NCBI RefSeq assembly: GCF_001044425.1
Contig: NZ_LFML01000063.1
Coordinates: 1 to 64,000, forward strand
Source: Streptomyces roseus
GTDB lineage: Bacteria > Actinomycetota > Actinomycetes > Streptomycetales > Streptomycetaceae
Reading direction: 5' to 3'
DNA: 64,000 bases
In this document: positions 8,588 to 16,713 of the stretch, in pieces
How the letters are laid out: the number at the start of each line of letters is the position of its first letter
Numbering within the stretch: position 1 is the first letter of the stretch
The notes under the pieces: model-generated
The model's input: only the letters and a program-made list of their open reading frames with translations
Told to the model about the DNA's origin: nothing
Database searches by the model: none
Translations under genes and position numbers: made by a program

Positions 8588-10048
8588 ATGTCAACCACCC
8601 AGAACCAGGAAGGCCGGCGCAAGCACCTCGGCCTCACCCTGGCGCTGCTCGCCTTCGCCCAGCTGATCATCTCCATCGACTACAACATCGTCTACGTGGC
8701 CCTGCCCGACATCGGCAGCGGGCTCGGCTTCTCCGCCCAGACCCTGCAGTGGGTCGTCAGCGCCTACGCCGTCGCCTTCGGCGGGTTCCTGCTCCTCGGC
8801 GGCCGCGCCTGCGACCTGTTCGGCCCGCGCCGCCTGTTCGTCCTGGGCCTCGCCCTCTACGCCGGCTCCTCCCTGCTCGGCGGCCTCGCCGGCACCCCCG
8901 AGGTGCTGATCGCCGCCCGTGCGGTCCAGGGCATCGGCGGCGCCTTCCTCTTCCCGGCGACCCTCACCCTCGTCTCCACCAGCTTCGCGGAGGGCAAGGA
9001 GCGCAACCGCGCCTTCGCCGTCTGGGGCACCGCCGGCGGTAGCGGCATGATCGTCGGCTCGCTGCTCGGCGGCGTGCTCACCCAGTCCCTCGGCTGGGAG
9101 TCGGTCTTCTACGTCAACGTCCCGCTGGCCGGCATCGCCGCCCTGCTCGCCTTCCCGCTGATCAAGCCGGACGCCGCCCGCAACACCGCCCGCAGCTTCG
9201 ACCTGCTGGGCGCCCTGACCTCCACGGTCGGCATCACCGCGATCGTCTTCGCCCTGGTCCAGGGTCCCGAGTCCGGCTGGGCCTCCGGCGAGGTCCTCGG
9301 CGCCCTCGCCATCGGCGTGGTCCTGCTCGTCGCCTTCTTCGTCATCGAGAAGAAGTCCTCGGACCCGCTGCTGCCGCTGACGCTCTTCAAGAACCGCAAC
9401 CTCACCACCGCGGTCGGCGTGACCTTCTTCTACATGGCCACCTTCGGCACCCTGCTGTACTTCCTCACCGTCTACTTCCAGGGCGTCCACGGGTACAGCC
9501 CGCTGGAGACCGGCGTCGCCTTCCTCGTCCCGATGGTCGCCATCGCCATCGGCGCCCAGACGGCCGGTGGCCTCGCCACCAAGCACGGCATCCGCGCCAT
9601 CATGGTCGGCGCCATGGTCATCGGTGTCATCGGCACCGCGATCGTCGGCATCACCATGGCCACGGACGCCTCGTACTGGGCCCTCGTCCCCGGCCTGATC
9701 ATCATGGGCCTCGGCCAGGGCGCCGGCTACACCCTGATGTTCGGTGCCGCCGCCATCGGCGTCGCCCCCGAGGATCAGGGCATCGCCTCCGGTGTCGCCT
9801 CCACCACCCAGCAGATCGGTGGCGCCGTCGGCCTCGCCGTCCTGGTCGCCATCGCCAACTCCGGCCTGGAGGGCCAGACGGGCGAGGCGCTGCGCTCCGC
9901 CACCACCGACGGCATCCAGAAGGCGGTCTTCATCGCCGCGGCCGGCATCGTCATCACCGGCCTGATCGCCCTGGGCCTCAAGAAGCCCGAGCAGAAGGCG
10001 CAGACCGCGCCCGCCGCCGAGCGCGAGTCACAGACCGCCGGAGTCTGA
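8588..10048 (+). CDS. MFS drug exporter, DHA2 (14-helix) type
   Basis: 486 residues with about fourteen predicted membrane helices. It has DHA2 family motifs: the loop GGRACDLFGPRR after helix 2 and a central AVQGIGGAFLFPATLTL segment. ATG 8588 is preceded by GGGAG. The family exports drugs by proton antiport. Directly downstream of the CreM-like gene and ahead of a strong terminator, it is probably cotranscribed with that gene and involved in product efflux or self-protection. The tail is hydrophilic and charged. Confidence 0.9.
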   Translation: MSTTQNQEGRRKHLGLTLALLAFAQLIISIDYNIVYVALPDIGSGLGFSAQTLQWVVSAYAVAFGGFLLLGGRACDLFGPRRLFVLGLALYAGSSLLGGLAGTPEVLIAARAVQGIGGAFLFPATLTLVSTSFAEGKERNRAFAVWGTAGGSGMIVGSLLGGVLTQSLGWESVFYVNVPLAGIAALLAFPLIKPDAARNTARSFDLLGALTSTVGITAIVFALVQGPESGWASGEVLGALAIGVVLLVAFFVIEKKSSDPLLPLTLFKNRNLTTAVGVTFFYMATFGTLLYFLTVYFQGVHGYSPLETGVAFLVPMVAIAIGAQTAGGLATKHGIRAIMVGAMVIGVIGTAIVGITMATDASYWALVPGLIIMGLGQGAGYTLMFGAAAIGVAPEDQGIASGVASTTQQIGGAVGLAVLVAIANSGLEGQTGEALRSATTDGIQKAVFIAAAGIVITGLIALGLKKPEQKAQTAPAAERESQTAGV

Positions 10049-10069
10049 TCCGGCAGCACGACACGCACC

Positions 10070-10115
10070 GCACGGCGAAGGCCCCCACCCGGCAGGGTGG
10101 GGGCCTTCGCCGTGC
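10070..10115. terminator. Bidirectional hairpin terminator between convergent operons
   Basis: A perfect 21-bp stem (10070-10090 pairs with 10095-10115) with loop GGCA lies between the exporter gene ending at 10048 and the minus-strand operon ending at 10249. There is no T-run, as is common in Streptomyces. The 116-249 region beyond it (10116-10248) has no convincing gene. Confidence 0.85.
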
Positions 10116-10248
10116 ACCGGGTGCGGGCGCTGGTGCGGGTGCCGGTGCGGGTGCCGGGTCCCCGGCGCGGGGCGGGTACGGGAAGCACAAGGCCGCCGGG
10201 GGTGTCCCGGAGTCGGGACGCCCCCGGCGGCGCGGGGCGGGACGCGGA

Positions 10249-11460
10249 TCAGACGGAGGCGAGCAGGGCCTCGGCTGAGTCGGGCAGTTCACGGCCCAGC
10301 AAGGACCGCAGCCGCGGGTAGGCGGCCGCGTCGCCGGCGAGGATCCCGCCGAGGAGGCTGTCGCCCTGCGAGTCCAGGACGAGCTTGGCGTACACCTCCC
10401 CGCCCGCCGACTCCCGTACGAACTCCAGCGCGCCCGGCGTCTGTGCGTGGGCGTCACCGAAGGAGGCGACGTCCACGCCCATCAGCTTGAGCTTCGTGGA
10501 CATGTCGGCGCCCGGGAAACGGGACGGGCCCTGTCCCAGCAGCTGGGAGACGACGGCCTCCGCCATCCGGTAGCCCGGGGCCACCAGCCCGTAGCAGCGG
10601 CCCTCGACGGCGGCGCACTCGCCGATCGCCCAGACGTGCGGGTCCTCGGTGCGGCAGTGGTCGTCGACGAGGAAGCCGCCGCGCTCGCCGCGCGGCAGCT
10701 CCGCGGGCCCGGCCAGGGAGTCCTGGGGCCGCACCCCGGCGGAGAAGACCACGAGGCCCGTCTCGATGGCCGTGCCGTCCGCGAAGACCAGGCGGGCCAC
10801 CCGGCCGTCCTCGCCCGCCTCGATCCGGCTGGTCGCCACGCCCAGGTGGGTGGTGACGCCGAGCCCGGTGACGAGCCGGTCGAGGACGCGGCCGCCGCCC
10901 TCGTCGACCTGGACGGGCATCAGCCGCGGGGCCATCTCCACCACGTGCGGGGAAAGCCCCAGCAGCCGCAGCCCGTTGGCGGCCTCCAGGCCGAGGAGGC
11001 CGCCGCCGATCACCACGCCGGTGGTGGTGCGGCCGGCGGCCCCGCGGATGGCGTCGAGGTCGTCGAGGGTGCGGTAGACGCAGACGCCGGGCAGTTCGCG
11101 GCCGGGTACGGGCGGGACGAAGGGCACCGATCCGGTGGCCAGGACCAGTGCGTCGTAGGGGATGCTCCCGCCGTCCTCCAGGGCGACGGTGCGCTGCGCC
11201 CGGTCAATGCCGACGGCCCTGGTGGAGGTGTGCAACTCCACCAGGGCGTCTTCGAGCAGGGCCGGCTTGACGAGGCTCAGCTCGGCCGGGGTCTTGTCGT
11301 CGAGGGCGGACGACAGCCGGACCCGGTCGTAAGCGGGGTGTCTCTCCTCTCCGAGGACCACCACCCGCCAGGTCCCGTCCGGGTCCCGGGAGCGGAGCTC
11401 CTCGACGAGCCGGTGGCCGGTCATTCCGTGTCCGATGACGACGAGGGTTCGGGTGGTCAT
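10249..11460 (-). CDS. FAD/NAD(P)H oxidoreductase resembling the N-terminal part of NirB, without sirohaem domains
   Basis: 403 residues. Two nucleotide-binding domains are visible: VVIGHGMTGHRLVEEL at the N-terminus (FAD) and VVIGGGLLGLEAANGL centrally (NAD(P)H). The sequence follows the first 400 residues of NADH-dependent nitrite reductase NirB, including KLKLMGVDVASFGDA, and stops before the [2Fe-2S] BFD and sirohaem/4Fe-4S segments needed to reduce nitrite. It is the last gene of the minus-strand operon, 37 bp after the neighbouring NasB-like gene. The likely role is passing electrons from NAD(P)H to the nitrate reductase, or reducing another partner, rather than removing nitrite. Whether it arose by truncation or is an ancient stand-alone form cannot be told. 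Confidence 0.78.
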   Translation of the reverse strand: MTTRTLVVIGHGMTGHRLVEELRSRDPDGTWRVVVLGEERHPAYDRVRLSSALDDKTPAELSLVKPALLEDALVELHTSTRAVGIDRAQRTVALEDGGSIPYDALVLATGSVPFVPPVPGRELPGVCVYRTLDDLDAIRGAAGRTTTGVVIGGGLLGLEAANGLRLLGLSPHVVEMAPRLMPVQVDEGGGRVLDRLVTGLGVTTHLGVATSRIEAGEDGRVARLVFADGTAIETGLVVFSAGVRPQDSLAGPAELPRGERGGFLVDDHCRTEDPHVWAIGECAAVEGRCYGLVAPGYRMAEAVVSQLLGQGPSRFPGADMSTKLKLMGVDVASFGDAHAQTPGALEFVRESAGGEVYAKLVLDSQGDSLLGGILAGDAAAYPRLRSLLGRELPDSAEALLASV

Positions 11461-11497
11461 ACGGGTTCCTTTGCGGGGTGAGGGCCTCCGCGCCGGG

Positions 11498-12946
11498 TCA
11501 GCTGCCGGTCGTGGCAGCGGTGGTGGAGGCCAGGGAGGCACAGAGGGACTCCACCTGGCGGGCGCAGCCGCCGCAGCCGGTGGTCGCGCGGGTGGCGCTC
11601 GCGAGCTCGGCGAGCCCCTGGGCCCCGGCGTGCCAGGCCCGGGTGAGGTCCTGATGGGTGACGTTGTTGCACAGGCAGACGACGGTCTCGGGCGTGATCT
11701 CCTCGGAGCCGGCCCCGGGCAGGCGCGGGGGGCGGCCCATGAGGAAGCTGAGCCGGTCGCGGGGGACGGGCGCGTCGTGGACGTACAGCTCGGTCGTGGT
11801 GGCGATGGCCCGGTCGAAGCCGAGCAGGACCCCGGCGGTGATGTGCTCGCCGGTCAGCTCCAGGCGCGCGTAGCGGCCGTTCGCCGGATCGTTGAGCGTG
11901 ATCGTCTCGTCGCAGGGGGCGGCCCCCGGCATGCCGAGGACCACCAGGCCGGGGCCCGCGATCCGGGGCCGCAGGACGCGGCGGGCGGGGGCCACGCCGC
12001 GGGCACCGTGGGCCAGGTACCGGGCCAGGGCCTCGGCCTGGGCCCAGCCGGAGGCCAGGGATCCGCCGCGGTTGCCGCGGTGCTCGGCGCAGTCGCCGAC
12101 GGCGTGGATCAGCGGGTCGTCGGTGCGCATGCCGTCGTCGACGAGGACGCCGGTGCGCACGGCCAGTCCGGCGGCGCGGGCCAGGCCCGTCTCGGGCAGG
12201 ACGCCGGTGCACAGCAGCAGGGTGTCGGCGGGCAGGGTGGTCCCGTCGGCGAGGTGGAGGGTGCCGGGGGCCCCGGCGCTCGCGGGGGTGTAGGCGGTGG
12301 CGGGGCTGCCCGCGACGAGTTCGACGCCGGCGGCGGTGAGCCGGTCGCGTACGAGGGCTCCCGCGGCTGCGTCGAGGAGGTGGTCCATCGGCCAGGGGCG
12401 GGGGTGGACGAGGGTGACGGGGCGGTTCTTGAGGGCGAGCGCGAACGCGGCTTCGACGCCGAGGGATCCGGCGCCCAGGATCGTCACGGGGGTCCGGGCC
12501 TCCCGGGCGGCCGGGGCGGTGAGCCGGGTGCAGTCGGCGAGGGTGCGCAGGACGGCGACGCCGGCGGCCGGGCTGCCGTCGGGGGTGCGCAGGCCGGGCA
12601 GGGCGGGCAGGATCGGGGTGGCGCCGGTGGCCAGGATCAGCCGGGCGTACGGGAAGACGTCCCCGTCCGCGGTGTGCACGCGGCGCCGGACCCGGTCGAT
12701 GCGGACGGCGCAGACGCCGGTGCGGATGGTGGTGTCGCCGGGCGGCGGGGGCAGCTCCATGGCCTCGGTCGGCAGGCTGCCGTCGAGGGCCGAGGTGAGC
12801 AGCGCCCGGTGGTAGGCGGGGGTGTCCTCCGCGCCGAGGACGGTGACGGGGTCCTCGCAGCCGAAGTGGCGCAGCCGGTCGAGGACCTGGTGGGCGGCGG
12901 GGCCGTTGCCGATGACGAGGATCGGGGCGGTGGAGTACGTGGTCAT
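11498..12946 (-). CDS. NasB-like FAD/NAD(P)H oxidoreductase with BFD [2Fe-2S] domain
   Basis: 482 residues. FAD motif VIGNGPAAHQVLDRL is at the N-terminus, followed by an NAD(P)H motif (ILGAGSLGVEAAFAL) and, at the C-terminus, a bacterioferritin-associated-ferredoxin-like domain with Cys424, Cys426, Cys458 and Cys461 (CLCNN and CGGC). The layout matches the electron-transfer subunit of assimilatory nitrate reductase (NasB of Bacillus). Its ATG overlaps the stop of the molybdenum nitrate reductase gene, so the two are translationally coupled and almost certainly form one enzyme. There is no sirohaem domain, so it should not reduce nitrite by itself. Confidence 0.8.
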   Translation of the reverse strand: MTTYSTAPILVIGNGPAAHQVLDRLRHFGCEDPVTVLGAEDTPAYHRALLTSALDGSLPTEAMELPPPPGDTTIRTGVCAVRIDRVRRRVHTADGDVFPYARLILATGATPILPALPGLRTPDGSPAAGVAVLRTLADCTRLTAPAAREARTPVTILGAGSLGVEAAFALALKNRPVTLVHPRPWPMDHLLDAAAGALVRDRLTAAGVELVAGSPATAYTPASAGAPGTLHLADGTTLPADTLLLCTGVLPETGLARAAGLAVRTGVLVDDGMRTDDPLIHAVGDCAEHRGNRGGSLASGWAQAEALARYLAHGARGVAPARRVLRPRIAGPGLVVLGMPGAAPCDETITLNDPANGRYARLELTGEHITAGVLLGFDRAIATTTELYVHDAPVPRDRLSFLMGRPPRLPGAGSEEITPETVVCLCNNVTHQDLTRAWHAGAQGLAELASATRATTGCGGCARQVESLCASLASTTAATTGS

Positions 12947-15291
12947 GGGCGGGCGTCCTGGCGGAGTGCGGGGCCCCGGCCGGGGCCGGGTACGGGGGCG
13001 GGCACGCAGCCGGCGGCCTCGTCCGCGAACTCCTGCGCGAAGCGGCCCTCGGAATCGATCCCGAAGTCGGCCTCGGTGCCGCCTTTGATGCCGCCTTCGA
13101 CGCCGTCTTCGGCGCCGTCGTCCTCGGCGTCCGACTCGGGGAATTCGAGCTCCGCCGGTTCGATGCGGACCGCGCACACCTTGAATTCGGGCATGCGGCT
13201 GCGCGGGTCGAGGGCGTCGTTGGTGAGCAGGTTGGCCCGTCCGGCGCCCGGGAAGTGGAACGGCAGGAAGACGGTGTCGGCGCGCAGGGTCGGGTCCAGG
13301 CGGACCCGGGCGAGCGTGGCGCCGCGCGCCGAGCTGACCCGGGCGTGGCCGCCGTCGGTCAGGCCGGCCCGGGCGGCCGTGTCGGGGTGCACCTCGACGT
13401 GCGCCTCGGGGGCGGCCGCGGCCAGCTGCGGCACCCGGCGGGTCTGCGCCCCGGACTGGTACTGGGCCAGGACCCGGCCGGTGGTGGCGTACAGGGGGTG
13501 CTCGGCGTGCGCCTCTTCGGCGGGCGGGCGGTGCTCCACCTCGGCGAAGCGGGCCCGGCCGTCGGGGTGCGCGAAGCGGTCGAGGAAGAGCCGGGGGGTG
13601 CCGGGGTGGGCGGCTTCGCCCTCGGGGGTCCGGGGGCAGGGCCAGTGCAGGGCCTCGCCCGCGTCGAGGCGGTCGTAGCTGATCCCCGAGTAGTCGGCGC
13701 CGCCGCCGCGCGAGGCGCGGCCCAACTCCTCGAACACGGCCCTGGGTTCGACCGGGTAGCGCTCGGGGAGATCGCCGAGGCGGGTGGCGAGGGCGTGCAG
13801 GACGGCGAGGTCGGAGCGGGCGCCGGGCGGCGGGTCGAGCAGCCGGCGCCTGCGCAGGACGCGGCCTTCGAGGTTGGTCATGGTGCCCTCCTCCTCGGCC
13901 CACTGGGTGACGGGCAGCACCACGTCGGCCATGCGCGCGGTCTCGGAGGGCACGAAGTCGGCGACGACGAGCAGGTCCAGGGAGGCCATGCGGGCGGCGA
14001 CGCGGTCGGCGCGCGGGGCGGAGACCACCGGATTGGCGCCGAAGACGAGCAGGGCGCGCGGGCCGGTGTCGGTGCCGAGGGCGCTGAGGAGTTCGTAGGC
14101 GCTGCGGCCGGGGCCCGGGATGGCCTCGGGGTCGACGCCCCAGACGCCGGCCACGTGCGCGCGGGCCGCCGGGTCGGTGATCATCCGGTAGCCGGGCAGC
14201 TGGTCGGCCTTCTGGCCGTGCTCGCGGCCGCCCTGGCCGTTGCCCTGGCCGGTGAGGCAGCCGTATCCGCTGCCCTCCCGGCCGGGCAGGCCCAGGGCGA
14301 GGGCGAGGTTGATGAAGGCGGCGACGGTGTCGGTGCCCTTGCTGTGCTGTTCGGCGCCGCGCCCGGTCAGGACGTACGCGCGCCGGGCGTCGGCGAGCAT
14401 CCGGACGGCTTCGCGCATGTCGCTGACGGGTACGCCGGTGACCTTCTCGACGCGCTCGGGCCACCAGGAGGCGGCGCGCTTCCATGCGGCGTCGAAGCCG
14501 CGCGTGCGCTGGTCGACGTAGGTGCGGTCGGTGTGGCCCTCGACGACTAGGACGTGCATGAGGCCGAGGGCGAGGGCCAGGTCGGTGCCGGGGCGTGGCT
14601 GGAGGTGCAGGGCCGCGCGGGCGGCGGTGGGGGTGCGGCGCGGGTCGATGACGATCAGCCGGGCGGCGCCGAGGTGGCGCATCAGCGGGGGCATCGTCTC
14701 GCCGGGGTTGGCCCCGGCGAGCAGGATCACCTCGGCGGCGCCGAGGTCGGTGACGGGGAAGGGCAGTCCGCGGTCCAGGCCGAACGCGGCGTTCCCGGCG
14801 GCGGCCGCCGAGGACATGCAGAAGCGGCCGTTGTAGTCGATCTGGCTGGTGCCGAGGGCGAGGCGGGCGAACTTGCCGAGCAGGTAGGCCTTTTCGTTGG
14901 TGAGCCCGCCGCCGCCGAACACACCGACGGCGTCGGCGCCGTGTTCGGCGCGGATCCGGGCGAGGCCGGCGGCCACGGTGTCGAGGGCGGTGTCCCAGTC
15001 GGTGGGGCGCAGGGTCCCGCCGGAGTCGCGGACCATCGGGGTCCGGATCCGGTCGGGGGTGGTGAGCAGGGCGGGGGCGGTCCAGCCCTTCTGGCACAGG
15101 CCCCCGCCGTTGACGGGGAAGTCCGGGTCGGGCCGGACCTCGGCTCCGCCGGGCCGGTCCTCGCGGCTCAGCAGGGTGCCGCATTGCAGGGCGCAGTACG
15201 GGCAGTGGGTCCGCACGGTCGCGGCGCCGGTGGCGCCGGTGGCGCGGGCGCCGTTCCCCGCGGTGTCCCCGGGTGGTGTCCGGTCAGACAT
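12943..15291 (-). CDS. nasA: Assimilatory nitrate reductase, molybdopterin catalytic subunit
   Basis: 782 residues. An N-terminal [4Fe-4S] cluster is bound by Cys30, Cys33, Cys37 and Cys66 (CPYCALQC and LCQKG). The Molybdopterin oxidoreductase domain follows, and the C-terminal molydopterin dinucleotide-binding domain includes LYATTGRVLAQYQSG and FLPFHFPGAGRANLLTND, as in NasA/NarB. There is no Tat signal, fitting a cytoplasmic assimilatory enzyme that reduces nitrate to nitrite. The C-terminus has a Gly/Glu/Asp-rich linker (SDAEDDGAEDGVEGG). The gene start overlaps the nitrate transporter gene by 8 bp and its stop overlaps the NasB-like gene. Dissimilatory Nar or formate dehydrogenase is less likely given the neighbours. 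Confidence 0.88.
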   Translation of the reverse strand: MSDRTPPGDTAGNGARATGATGAATVRTHCPYCALQCGTLLSREDRPGGAEVRPDPDFPVNGGGLCQKGWTAPALLTTPDRIRTPMVRDSGGTLRPTDWDTALDTVAAGLARIRAEHGADAVGVFGGGGLTNEKAYLLGKFARLALGTSQIDYNGRFCMSSAAAAGNAAFGLDRGLPFPVTDLGAAEVILLAGANPGETMPPLMRHLGAARLIVIDPRRTPTAARAALHLQPRPGTDLALALGLMHVLVVEGHTDRTYVDQRTRGFDAAWKRAASWWPERVEKVTGVPVSDMREAVRMLADARRAYVLTGRGAEQHSKGTDTVAAFINLALALGLPGREGSGYGCLTGQGNGQGGREHGQKADQLPGYRMITDPAARAHVAGVWGVDPEAIPGPGRSAYELLSALGTDTGPRALLVFGANPVVSAPRADRVAARMASLDLLVVADFVPSETARMADVVLPVTQWAEEEGTMTNLEGRVLRRRRLLDPPPGARSDLAVLHALATRLGDLPERYPVEPRAVFEELGRASRGGGADYSGISYDRLDAGEALHWPCPRTPEGEAAHPGTPRLFLDRFAHPDGRARFAEVEHRPPAEEAHAEHPLYATTGRVLAQYQSGAQTRRVPQLAAAAPEAHVEVHPDTAARAGLTDGGHARVSSARGATLARVRLDPTLRADTVFLPFHFPGAGRANLLTNDALDPRSRMPEFKVCAVRIEPAELEFPESDAEDDGAEDGVEGGIKGGTEADFGIDSEGRFAQEFADEAAGCVPAPVPGPGRGPALRQDARP

Positions 15292-16690
15292 GGACGTTCT
15301 CCGGGCGGGCGGCCGCGGCCACCGCCTGCTGCTCGCGCGCCGCCGGGGCGGCCGCGGCCGCGCGCTCGCGGCGTACGTACACCGTGAGGACGATGGCGGC
15401 GCAGAAGGCGTAGTAGCCGAGGAAGGCGAGGAAGGCGGGGGTGCCGTTGCTCGCGCCGCCGCTGTAGGCGCCGCGGAAGGCGAGGTTGATGGCGACTCCG
15501 CCGAGCGCGCCGATGGCGCCGGAGATGCCGATGGCGGCGCCCGACAGGCGGCGGGCGGAGGCGAAGGCCAGGCCGGCGTCCTCGCCGCGGACGATGCGGG
15601 CCTCGGCCTGGCGGCTGAAGACCGCGGGGATCAGCTTGTAGGTGGAGCCGTTGCCGATGCCGCTGAGGACGAACAGGGCGGTGAATCCGGCGATGAAGAT
15701 CGTCAGGGAGTCGCGGGCGGAGGCGAGGAGCAGTACGCCGGTGCCCAGGCCCATGCCGCCGAAGGTGAGGAGGGTGACGCGGGCGCCGCCGAAGCGGTCG
15801 GCGAGCCAGCCGCCGAAGGGGCGGGAGAAGGAGCCGAGCAGCGGGCCGAGGAAGGTGTACGAGGCCGCCTGGAGCGGGGTGGAGCCGAACTGGGTCTGCA
15901 GGACCAGGCCGAAGGCGAAGCCGTAGCCGATGAACGAGCCGAAGGTGCCGATGTAGAGGAGCGAGATCAGCCAGGTGTCGCGCTGGGCGAGGGCCTCGCG
16001 CTGCGCGCCCGGGTCGGTCCGTACGGTCGCGATGTTGTCCATCTTCAGCCCGCAGAAGAGGGAGACGAGCACGATGAGCGGCAGGTAGGTGGCGGCGATG
16101 TACGCCGGGTGGGTGTCGCCCGCGGTGGAGATGACGAGCAGGCCCAGCAGCTGCACGGCGGCGACGCCGAGGTTGCCGCCGCCGGCGTTGAGGCCCAGCG
16201 CCCAGCCCTGGTGGCGGCGCGGGAAGAAGCCGGTGATGTTGGTCATCGAGGAGGCGAAGTTGCCGCCGCCGACCCCGCCGAGGGCGCTGATCAGCAGGAA
16301 CACCCACAGCGGGGTGCCGGGGCGCTGGATGAAGAACACGGTGAGCCCGGCGGGGACCAGCAGGATCGCCGAGGCGAACACGGTCCAGTTGCGGCCGCCG
16401 AAGCGGGTGACGGCGTAGCTGTACGACGGGCGCAGGAGGGCGCCGACGAGCGTGGGGGTGACGACGAGGAGGAACTTCTCGTCGGGCGCGAAGCCGAGCC
16501 CGATCGCGGGCGTCATGAAGAGCACCAGGACCGACCACATGCTCCAGACGGAGAAGCCGATGTGCTCGGAGATGACGGACAGGTAGAGGTTGCGCCGGGC
16601 GATGCGCTTGCCGCCCTGCTCCCAGAACTGCTCGTTCTCGGCGTCCCAGTCCTCGATCCAGCGCCCCTTGGCTGATCGTGTGGCACTCAT
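15284..16690 (-). CDS. narK: Nitrate/nitrite transporter, NarK family
   Basis: 468 residues, an MFS protein with about twelve helices. The nitrate-signature segments are present (GGVGGGNFASSMTNITGFFP in the first half, FLSGIGNGSTYKLIP-like in the second as LSGIGNGSTYKLIPAVF). The N-terminal region W(I)EDWDAENEQFWEQGGKRIARRNL is typical of actinobacterial NarK. The start ATG 16690 has GGGAGA upstream. It lies only 23 bp downstream of the nitrosuccinate lyase gene and overlaps nasA, so it belongs to the same operon as the nitrous-acid genes. NarK proteins carry nitrate in, and some exchange nitrite out; the direction here is unknown. Confidence 0.9.
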   Translation of the reverse strand: MSATRSAKGRWIEDWDAENEQFWEQGGKRIARRNLYLSVISEHIGFSVWSMWSVLVLFMTPAIGLGFAPDEKFLLVVTPTLVGALLRPSYSYAVTRFGGRNWTVFASAILLVPAGLTVFFIQRPGTPLWVFLLISALGGVGGGNFASSMTNITGFFPRRHQGWALGLNAGGGNLGVAAVQLLGLLVISTAGDTHPAYIAATYLPLIVLVSLFCGLKMDNIATVRTDPGAQREALAQRDTWLISLLYIGTFGSFIGYGFAFGLVLQTQFGSTPLQAASYTFLGPLLGSFSRPFGGWLADRFGGARVTLLTFGGMGLGTGVLLLASARDSLTIFIAGFTALFVLSGIGNGSTYKLIPAVFSRQAEARIVRGEDAGLAFASARRLSGAAIGISGAIGALGGVAINLAFRGAYSGGASNGTPAFLAFLGYYAFCAAIVLTVYVRRERAAAAAPAAREQQAVAAAARPENVHV

Positions 16691-16713
16691 GACCTGGTTT
16701 CTCCCTTTGTCTG

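Noticed and set aside
10249..11460. Complete nitrite reductase NirB
   Set aside because: The frame is intact but only the FAD/NAD(P)H half is present; no BFD or sirohaem-binding cysteine motifs follow before the stop.
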